A DNA stretch of 51,309 nucleotides, from the NCBI GenBank assembly GCA_002504845.1, contig DATW01000044.1, forward strand, positions 1 to 51,309, read 5' to 3'. A program made the position numbers and the translations under genes. Positions 35,224-41,990 of the stretch are shown here, in pieces (the stretch's first letter is position 1; each line of letters begins with the position of its first letter). This DNA is from Euryarchaeota archaeon UBA250 (GTDB taxonomy: Archaea; Thermoplasmatota; Poseidoniia; Poseidoniales; Thalassarchaeaceae). The notes under the pieces are model-generated. The model saw nothing but the letters and a program-made list of their open reading frames with translations, did no database searches and had not been told where the DNA came from.

Positions 35224-36483
35224 TCAGACCGCTTCTTTGTGCGTCTTGATCGCAGAGAAGATCTCCTCCTCACTCATGAGTCTTCTTTGTGATTTTGCTA
35301 CTTTGAATAAGTGGTCAACTAGTGACGAAGACTCTGCAATGCCGTGTTGATTCAACCAGTGTATGATATTTGATCGACCGCTCATATGTCCAATTCGTAT
35401 GACTTGGTGAAGGCCAAAGTCGCCTGCAGGGACTCCTGAGTAAACTCTGTCCGCAAGCCAATCATCGCCTTTCTTCATGGCCTTGATGACTGCAGAAGCA
35501 TGCACACCAGTACCAGTCTCAAATGCATCATCTCCGAAGACTGGATAATTTCTTGGCAATGGCACTTCGATGTACTCATTAGCCTTCTTCATGTAGTTGT
35601 TCAGGCCGGTCAAATCGTTCGAAATAACACCCATTAGGCTTAGATTGACTAGAGTCTGGTCAATGGGAGCATTACCCGATCTCTCTCCTACCCCTAATGC
35701 AGTACCGTGTATTACATCGGCCCCCGATTCAACTGCTGCGAGATTGTTTGCAACTCCGAGACCACGGTCTTGATGCCCGTGCCAATTTACCTCTATATCG
35801 CGACGCTTTACACCTGAGTCAGGTATCACTTCTTGTTCTATGAATGACATCAGGCTACGCACTCCACTGGGGGTGACGTGACCGCAAGTGTCACAGATGC
35901 AAATCCTATCCGCACCAAGCTCAATGGCTCTTGTGTAGACGGCCTTGATATCCTCTGGACGACTCCTAGTCGTATCTTCAGTAACGAACATGACGGGAAT
36001 ATCATTGTCGATTGCAAATTCGACAGCTTCCTCCGCAGTTTTCATGATTCTTTCCATCGTCCAGTTTTCGGCATATTGGCGAATAGGGGATGTGCCGAGA
36101 AACGCACTTGCCTGTATCTGACGCTCATGTTTTGCCTGCAGATTGACAAGAGGCTCAATATCCGAAACTAAGGTCCTAACAGCACAACCAGGGCGTATCG
36201 AGTAACCATTCTCCCCCATGTGCCCGAGCATTGAATCTATGTGCTCAATATGATAAGGGCCTGCACCTGGCAGACCAAGGTCAACTTTCTGAATCCCCAG
36301 CCCTTCCATGCAATCCAGAAGCTCGATTTTCTGCTCTATCGTAGGGTTCCTAGCACTCGGACTTTGCAAACCATCTCTGAGCGTCTCATCATCGAACCAC
36401 ACAGGATGAGGGTGATTGCCCGAATCCCTCTGGAATTCAGGCTCTATCTTGTTCCAGTCGTAGATCAATTCCCGCTCGTCCAT
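35224..36483 (-). CDS. HMGL-like (isopropylmalate/homocitrate synthase family) acyltransferase
   Basis: A 419-residue DRE-TIM enzyme. FDDETLRDGLQSPSARNP (residues about 30-47) is the catalytic RDGxQ element. The later block has the metal-binding HxH in VNWHGHQDRGLGVANNLAAVESGADVIHGTALGVGERSGNAPI, the GxGERxGN motif typical of isopropylmalate synthases. IPMS normally has HxHNDLG here; this protein reads HGHQDRG, so specificity is unsure. The C-terminal LeuA regulatory domain is absent, as in homocitrate- or citramalate-type and short IPMS forms. Other members condense acetyl-CoA with 2-oxo acids. It is the first ORF upstream of the S8 protease on the same strand and lies downstream of ctaB. 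Confidence 0.75.
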   Translation of the reverse strand: MDERELIYDWNKIEPEFQRDSGNHPHPVWFDDETLRDGLQSPSARNPTIEQKIELLDCMEGLGIQKVDLGLPGAGPYHIEHIDSMLGHMGENGYSIRPGCAVRTLVSDIEPLVNLQAKHERQIQASAFLGTSPIRQYAENWTMERIMKTAEEAVEFAIDNDIPVMFVTEDTTRSRPEDIKAVYTRAIELGADRICICDTCGHVTPSGVRSLMSFIEQEVIPDSGVKRRDIEVNWHGHQDRGLGVANNLAAVESGADVIHGTALGVGERSGNAPIDQTLVNLSLMGVISNDLTGLNNYMKKANEYIEVPLPRNYPVFGDDAFETGTGVHASAVIKAMKKGDDWLADRVYSGVPAGDFGLHQVIRIGHMSGRSNIIHWLNQHGIAESSSLVDHLFKVAKSQRRLMSEEEIFSAIKTHKEAV

Positions 36484-36537
36484 CTTCTACGCCGTCCTTC
36501 CTACCGTACTGGATGTGTTTCAAGCATTCGGAAGAAG

Positions 36538-37626
36538 TCACACAAATGGATTCCCTGTTTTCGAGAAATTTTTCTCACTTCTCACTATGATCAAAGCAGC
36601 CAATATCGAACCAATAACCGAGCCAAAATCCCCTGATGATGCAAATAGTGCCATGAGGAACATGAGTCCAAGATAAAGTTGGGACACCCAGAATGAACGA
36701 GCTGCCTTCGGCATCCTGCCCGTGTTATCCATCTCTTCATCATGATGCAACACAAAAAGCGTCCTGACATACCATATTGCCACGAATATCGAACCAATTA
36801 GAAAAGATATGGATGCAATCGAGTCATTTTCGGAGAATATCAGATACGGCCCGATGAATGAAATTAGAAGTAGGAGACACCCATATACGCGCATCTCGAG
36901 TATCGTTCTCTTGCTCCCTTTCACACCAGGCATCATGGGGACCCCAACCTCATGATACTCCTTCGATTTGTACAGAGCCAAAGCCCAGAAATGCGGGGGT
37001 GTCCACAGGAATATCAGAGCCACCATGTAGTATGGAACAAAACTTCCAGTATCCAAAGATGAACCAATGAATGGAATCACTCCAGACCAATCCAGGGAAG
37101 ATGGGCCCGAGGCCACCCACCACCCTATCAGAGGGGGCGTCGAACCGGCAAGACCTCCAATAACTATGTTCTGAACGGTACTCCTCTTGAGCCATATTGT
37201 GTATACGAAGACATAGAAAAGAATGCTGAAAGCAGCCCAGAATGCTGCAATTTCACCACCCATTAATGTGAACCAAACAACACCTGTTAGAGAAATTGAT
37301 ATCCCAAAAAGAAGAGCTCCATTTGCGCTGATAGCCCCCGATGGGATGGGGCGCTTACTTGTACGGCTCATTTTTGGATCTATGTCACGATCATACCACA
37401 TGTTGATCGCATTCGCCCCTCCTGCTGTTAGATAACCCCCCAGGACGGTTATGCCCACTGATTGTAGGGTATGTCCAATGCTGGGTCTAGTATCAAGTGT
37501 CAAATCGTGTATCAGAACGGCACAGACTGCAGTGACTTGCAGGAGTATTACTACTCCTGGCTTTGTCAACCGAAGCCATGCCATCATGATTGCCGACTCC
37601 CCCCTGCGCCTATGAAGAGATACCAT
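36538..37626 (-). CDS. ctaB: Protoheme IX farnesyltransferase (heme O synthase)
   Basis: A 362-residue UbiA-family membrane prenyltransferase with about nine helices. The signature NMWYDRDIDPKMSRTSKRPIPSG (first DxxxD region, Mg-PPi binding) and YKSKEYHEVGVPMMPGVKG (second loop) are those of CtaB/CyoE. It adds farnesyl to heme B to give heme O, the precursor of heme A. The gene overlaps the stop of ctaA by 17 bp on the same strand, indicating coupled translation. A later start at ATG 37587 is possible. The ctaA-ctaB pair implies an aa3-type or related heme-copper oxidase in the cell. Confidence 0.95.
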   Translation of the reverse strand: MVSLHRRRGESAIMMAWLRLTKPGVVILLQVTAVCAVLIHDLTLDTRPSIGHTLQSVGITVLGGYLTAGGANAINMWYDRDIDPKMSRTSKRPIPSGAISANGALLFGISISLTGVVWFTLMGGEIAAFWAAFSILFYVFVYTIWLKRSTVQNIVIGGLAGSTPPLIGWWVASGPSSLDWSGVIPFIGSSLDTGSFVPYYMVALIFLWTPPHFWALALYKSKEYHEVGVPMMPGVKGSKRTILEMRVYGCLLLLISFIGPYLIFSENDSIASISFLIGSIFVAIWYVRTLFVLHHDEEMDNTGRMPKAARSFWVSQLYLGLMFLMALFASSGDFGSVIGSILAALIIVRSEKNFSKTGNPFV

Positions 37627-38677
37627 CGGGAATGGCCATCATATCTTCACGACTCGCAATCCAGATAGTCGCAAGAATAAGGAATGATATAGACCCAATC
37701 AGCAGGTGCAAAAGTGATAGAAATTCCCAGAATGAATTGGTGCCCGGATCATATGATATCACATATAGGCCACCTAGTAATCCATTGAATAGGAAAACAC
37801 CTGTGGCAAGAGATACCCACTGTGCCAACCTCCTTGATTCAGGCTCAAATGAAACACGTTTCCAGGTTGTAAATGAGGCTATGAGGAGCGCGACTCCTTC
37901 CAAAGCCACGATTACACGATGAATTATCTGTGAATCAGCAGCAATGTCGTCCACTGGAATCAGCAACTCGCCATGACAAAGTGGCCAACTTTCGGAAATC
38001 CCCGCTACACCGCACCCATAATTCGCACCTTCTGTCGTGGAGACATAAACTCCGATGAAAACGGCCGAGAGAGCACCCAAGGATGACAATGCGACCATTC
38101 TTCTTTGCTTCGAATTCGCATATATCTGCATCATTTCTGGTGTTTTATCAGTCTCTCTCCAACGTGCCAAAAGTAACCATATGATGCATAGAGTGAACGC
38201 CAGTGCGCTTACGAGGTGAAGAGCAACCGACCAATGTTCGTTATCCATCCTCACTGTGAGATATCCTAAGAAGCCCTGCCAGACTATCAGAAAAAGACCC
38301 AATAGACCCGCATTCCTAACTTGTCTATTCGTACTTTGAACACGAGTACACATCCAAAGTAAAAACATCATTGGACCTAGTAAAGCACCAGCCAATAGAC
38401 GATGGAACCATTCAGTAAAAATCTCGAAAGTAGTGTACCTGTGATTGGCTCCACGTGAATCCTCTTCTTCCGGATTCTCATCCCACCAAGCCTCCTGCTC
38501 TTCTTCAGAGACATCAAAACCCCATGTCCCAAAGCATGTGGGCCAGTCTGGACAAGATTCCCCCGCATCATAAATCCGAATCATACCACCCATTGCTATG
38601 ACTGATGCAGTGACGGCTAGAACGACTATGGAGAGAGTCGTTATTGGAACACTCCCGGTGAGATCCCTTGCACCCAT
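37610..38677 (-). CDS. ctaA: Heme A synthase (CtaA/COX15)
   Basis: About 355 residues from ATG 38677; TTG 38707 abuts the rpoK stop. An eight-helix membrane protein with four His in the family positions: EWFHRLLAG, VALHLVSAL, QIIHRVIVA and LLHLLIGS, the two heme-ligand pairs. SCPDWPTCFGTW carries the Cys pair of the first extracellular loop. An acidic insert (EEEQEAWWDENPEEEDS) follows that loop. It oxidises the methyl group of heme O to the formyl group of heme A. The upstream GGTGAGGGC on the gene strand is a Shine-Dalgarno-like site for the ATG. It overlaps ctaB and follows rpoK. Confidence 0.94.
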   Translation of the reverse strand: MGARDLTGSVPITTLSIVVLAVTASVIAMGGMIRIYDAGESCPDWPTCFGTWGFDVSEEEQEAWWDENPEEEDSRGANHRYTTFEIFTEWFHRLLAGALLGPMMFLLWMCTRVQSTNRQVRNAGLLGLFLIVWQGFLGYLTVRMDNEHWSVALHLVSALAFTLCIIWLLLARWRETDKTPEMMQIYANSKQRRMVALSSLGALSAVFIGVYVSTTEGANYGCGVAGISESWPLCHGELLIPVDDIAADSQIIHRVIVALEGVALLIASFTTWKRVSFEPESRRLAQWVSLATGVFLFNGLLGGLYVISYDPGTNSFWEFLSLLHLLIGSISFLILATIWIASREDMMAIPDGISS

Positions 38678-38707
38678 GCCCTCACCGAGGCGACGCACCT
38701 GCTTCAA

Positions 38708-38983
38708 TCACTCGTTGTTAGCAGCTTCAACATCGATTGGTATTCGATCAGTTTCATATTCGAGAGTTGCAATCTTGAGCGGATCAAGGACGAAACGAGC
38801 CTTTGCTTCCTCAGTTCCATACAGTTGGATAAGCTCGTGCATGAACGCCTCACGGAGCTCTTCTTCAGAGACATAAAGAGGGGCTCCCATGCTAATTTGA
38901 AGGGCTCGAGCGCCGAGAATACGAGCTTTCTCAAACCTAGTATGTGTTCGAGGCATGGTTCCAGCCGATTGTATGACGCTCAT
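38708..38983 (-). CDS. rpoK: DNA-directed RNA polymerase subunit K (RpoK/Rpb6/omega)
   Basis: About 91 residues from ATG 38983; ATG 38956 (starting MPRTHTRFE) is an equally good start. The core TRFEKARILGARALQISMGAP is the RpoK/Rpb6 signature. After it comes DPLKIATLEYETDRIPIDV, the second conserved element. Between the two, where archaeal relatives usually have only about 10 residues, this protein has about 30 (EEELREAFMHELIQLYGTEEAKA), a helical insert. It assembles with the RNA polymerase core. Its position directly upstream of ctaA and downstream of a thiolase suggests a mixed operon. Confidence 0.92.
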   Translation of the reverse strand: MSVIQSAGTMPRTHTRFEKARILGARALQISMGAPLYVSEEELREAFMHELIQLYGTEEAKARFVLDPLKIATLEYETDRIPIDVEAANNE

Positions 38984-39004
38984 AAGGCCACCGACGTGCA
39001 ATCA

Positions 39005-40165
39005 TCAATCCCGTGAGACCAACATTCCTACTGCATTACCGCCGCCGAGGCACAGTGTGACGATTCCGAGAGTACCCCCAGTTCTTTCTAGGGCATTCAG
39101 CAGACTCATCAGACATCTAGCCCCAGAAGCTCCCAGAGGGTGACCCATCGCAACAGCACCCCCGTGCACATTGAAACAATCACGATCAATCCCGAAGTGT
39201 CCACGTATGCCACAAGATGCTGTAGCGAATGCCTCGTTGTGCTCGTAGAGATCGATATCTCGTGCTTCTAGACCATTTCTTTCCAACAGGGATCGTATGC
39301 ATGGTATCGGTGCAGACATCACTCTGGATGGTTCGACCCCAGATGTTTCGAAGTCAACAATCCTAGATAGAATCGGCCAACCTTCTCGTTTCGCAGCCTC
39401 TTCAGAACAAATCAACAGTGCCGCTGCGCCATCGCTCAACTGACTTGAGTTCCCAGCAGTAACTACTCCTCCATCCAGGAACGCTGGCCTAAGTCCGGAG
39501 AGAATCTCCATTGTCGAATTGTCTCTGATACCTTCGTCTCTACTGAGGTTTGGAATCGTTATCGCTTCTTTACCCATCCACCCGTTGCGCCATGCGGCCG
39601 ATGCTCTGCTGTGGGATTGAAGTGCATATCCGTCGGCATCAGATCTCGATACCCCCTCCTCAATGGCAATGTTTTCTCCAGTAATGCCCATTGACTCGCC
39701 GCTAAACGCATCTCTCAATCCATCATGCTGCAATATCGATACAAGACTTGAGTATTCCACGGACTCCCCTTTGGATACATTACGAGCTACCATCGGAGCA
39801 TTTGACATAGACTCCATGCCGCCTGCCACCAAGACCTCAGACCTCCCTGCTTCAATTTCCGATGCAGATATCATGACTGCCTTCAATGAGGAACCGCATA
39901 CCTTGTTCAGGGTAGTGGCAGGGGTCTTCAGCGGAAGCCCTGCACCTATTGCGGCCTGTCTAGCTGGAGCCTGCCCGGCACCTCCCTGTAGGACCATCCC
40001 CATGTACACTCCATCAATAACTCCCGATTCAGGAGGTATGTCCAGGGATTCTAACAATCCAGATATTGCCATCGTGCCTAGCTGTACGGCGGAATATTCT
40101 GAGAGGCTGCCTCTATACTTGCCAAAGGGGGTGCGGGCATAACCCGCAATCACTGCCACCGTCAC
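39005..40165 (-). CDS. Acetyl-CoA acetyltransferase (thiolase)
   Basis: A 386-residue thiolase of bacterial biosynthetic type. The active site is complete: nucleophile Cys in NKVCGSSLKAVM (about residue 89), His in GGAVAMGHPLGASGAR (about 347), and the acid-base Cys in TLCLGGGNA (about 377); VYEHNEAFA-type residues appear as LYEHNEAFA. It condenses two acetyl-CoA to acetoacetyl-CoA, feeding mevalonate (isoprenoid) synthesis, or runs in reverse in fatty or amino-acid breakdown. A GTG start (40165) is preceded by GGGAGG; a second GTG two codons on gives better spacing to it. The stop is 22 bp before the preferred rpoK start, so it probably shares the transcript. Confidence 0.93.
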   Translation of the reverse strand: MTVAVIAGYARTPFGKYRGSLSEYSAVQLGTMAISGLLESLDIPPESGVIDGVYMGMVLQGGAGQAPARQAAIGAGLPLKTPATTLNKVCGSSLKAVMISASEIEAGRSEVLVAGGMESMSNAPMVARNVSKGESVEYSSLVSILQHDGLRDAFSGESMGITGENIAIEEGVSRSDADGYALQSHSRASAAWRNGWMGKEAITIPNLSRDEGIRDNSTMEILSGLRPAFLDGGVVTAGNSSQLSDGAAALLICSEEAAKREGWPILSRIVDFETSGVEPSRVMSAPIPCIRSLLERNGLEARDIDLYEHNEAFATASCGIRGHFGIDRDCFNVHGGAVAMGHPLGASGARCLMSLLNALERTGGTLGIVTLCLGGGNAVGMLVSRD

Positions 40166-40234
40166 GAGCCTCCCGAGCAGCGAGCCGATTTCAATAGTAC
40201 GGTCACAGAGGTAAGCGACGATAATCAGGTTCCT

Positions 40235-41320
40235 TCAGTCAGAACCCGAAGAGAAGCTGTAGAATTCGGGCCTTTCAATCTCTGGTCTCAGTTCCGGTCT
40301 GACCAATACTGTTCGAATACCCCACAAGTCCGTGAATACACGATAGGCCGCTGTAGCATCAAGATAGTCGACGCCAGATGACCCTCCAGTGCCTACCCTT
40401 CTCCCGATAATCCTCTCAACCATTCTTGCATGAGCATGCCTCCATTTTACCATGGCCTCTTCAAGCTCTACAACAGCGTCCACAAGTGCTCTCGGCCAAG
40501 TTAGAAGAGGCAATTCTCGATATGACTCTATGAACAGTAGCCCTGCTCTAGATCTGTCCAACTCACCATTCGGAAGAAGAAACTCCCTCACTTGGACTCT
40601 AGCCCCCTCAAACCTACCTTTAATCGCCTCTGGAGGCATATCGCTAGATTGCAGCATAGCTGCCTCTTGATCTTTCGAATGCTTTTCGAATGCATCCAGG
40701 TGATCGTTAACATATTTCGAAACGACCTCCGCATCCCCCTCATCGCCAGGATTCGAGCCCATAATCGGAGTTCTGTGTACCCATGCCCTCACTACATCGT
40801 GTAGAGACGGCTTCTCACTGGCACGAATGAGACGCTCAAGAGCATGTTTCTGAGTTGGATCCTTTTCTGCAATTTTCCTAAATTGAAGAAGCGGGTCGAA
40901 ATTAGAACCCCTCATTTCGGGTGTGAGCCCGAGAACAATTTCTAATTCCCTCATCTGATACGATTCAAAACCTGATGCCGTCCCGAGTCCATCTCTGAAT
41001 GCAAGAAAGCCCTGGGGCGTGAGAGTTTCAAGAACACCCCACTGGTGAGCCATTAATTGGAATATCTCGGTTATACGACGCATCCCGTGGACACAGGATG
41101 GAATCGCCTCTTCTGGCACTGAAGAGGCCCCCAACTCATCCCGGACTCCTTCCAATTCTTTGATGACTTGCTTGAACCATAACTCAAAGGTCTGATGGAC
41201 GATGATAAAGTGCATTTCATCTCTCGAGACTCCTCTTTCATCGCCTTGAAGCTGTAGTAAACGATCCAACTCAAGATAGGTTCCGTAGGTCCAATTGCCA
41301 TCAGACTTGTCTCCGGCCAT
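40235..41320 (-). CDS. kynA: Tryptophan 2,3-dioxygenase
   Basis: A 361-residue heme dioxygenase that opens the indole ring of tryptophan to N-formylkynurenine. Key features: DEMHFIIVHQTFELWFKQ (substrate-binding His and Phe), RDGLGTASGFESYQMRELE (substrate loop), and WRHAHARMVERIIGRRVGTGGSSGVDYLDAT with the proximal heme His and the GTGGSSGV element. The length is longer than bacterial TDO (about 280), with an insert in the middle (WVHRTPIMGSNPGDEGDAE...). It is uncommon in archaea. It lies 69 bp from the thiolase on the same strand. No kynureninase or formamidase is near, so the downstream path is unknown. Confidence 0.93.
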   Translation of the reverse strand: MAGDKSDGNWTYGTYLELDRLLQLQGDERGVSRDEMHFIIVHQTFELWFKQVIKELEGVRDELGASSVPEEAIPSCVHGMRRITEIFQLMAHQWGVLETLTPQGFLAFRDGLGTASGFESYQMRELEIVLGLTPEMRGSNFDPLLQFRKIAEKDPTQKHALERLIRASEKPSLHDVVRAWVHRTPIMGSNPGDEGDAEVVSKYVNDHLDAFEKHSKDQEAAMLQSSDMPPEAIKGRFEGARVQVREFLLPNGELDRSRAGLLFIESYRELPLLTWPRALVDAVVELEEAMVKWRHAHARMVERIIGRRVGTGGSSGVDYLDATAAYRVFTDLWGIRTVLVRPELRPEIERPEFYSFSSGSD

Positions 41321-41414
41321 GGCTGTCGAGAGGCGCTACACCTTATCAGTTGAGTCCGCCATCCATCAATCTATATGCGCCGAATCAACTTACCATGGCA
41401 TTCATATCCTCTCG

Positions 41415-41990
41415 ATGCAACCAAATGATGTGATTTACATCCCAGATGCTATTCCGGTGTCTGAAGATCTCAACCTAAGGGCTGCTCGACTTAATGACGC
41501 ACCTGAACTGTTCAGAGTAGTCAATAAAAATAGAAAATTCTTGAGAAAACACCTGCCATGGCTCGATGATACAAATAGCATATCTGACGAGACTGACTTC
41601 ATCCACGACCAGTCCGAGAAAGCCAATCGAATGGAGGCCATGCTATTGCTGCTTGAATACGAGAATGAAATCGTGGGGACGTTGAGCATCAATCGAATCG
41701 ATCATGGAAATAGAACTGCGTGGATAGGATATTGGTTAGATGAAGATCACTGCGGAAATGGCTTGATGACTAGGTCGGCAGGTGCACTGATAGATGTTCT
41801 ACTGAACGCCTGCGCATTTCACCGCGTTGTGATAGAGTCAGGCATCGATAATCTACCCTCCAGAGCCATACCTGAGAGGCTAGGCTTCCGGGAAGAAGGA
41901 GTGAGCGTCGAGAGAGAATGGCTCTATGACCGTTGGATAGATATTGTTCAATATGCAATAACCGCTAGAGAATGGAATACTAGCGATTAA
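41415..41990 (+). CDS. GNAT N-acetyltransferase (RimJ/RimL-like)
   Basis: About 191 residues from ATG 41415; an upstream in-frame ATG at 41319 overlaps the TDO start. The RimL-type layout is visible: LNLRAARLNDAPELFRVVNKNRKFLRKHLPWLD, GTLSINRIDHGNRTAWIGYWLDEDHCGNGLMTRSAGALI (acetyl-CoA loop, with HCGNGLMT in place of the usual Q/RxxGxG/A), and ERLGFREEGV near the end. Such enzymes acetylate protein N-termini (ribosomal proteins in RimJ/L/I) or small amines. The last 4 bp overlap the convergent RqcH-like stop. The specific substrate is unknown. Confidence 0.88.
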   Translation: MQPNDVIYIPDAIPVSEDLNLRAARLNDAPELFRVVNKNRKFLRKHLPWLDDTNSISDETDFIHDQSEKANRMEAMLLLLEYENEIVGTLSINRIDHGNRTAWIGYWLDEDHCGNGLMTRSAGALIDVLLNACAFHRVVIESGIDNLPSRAIPERLGFREEGVSVEREWLYDRWIDIVQYAITAREWNTSD

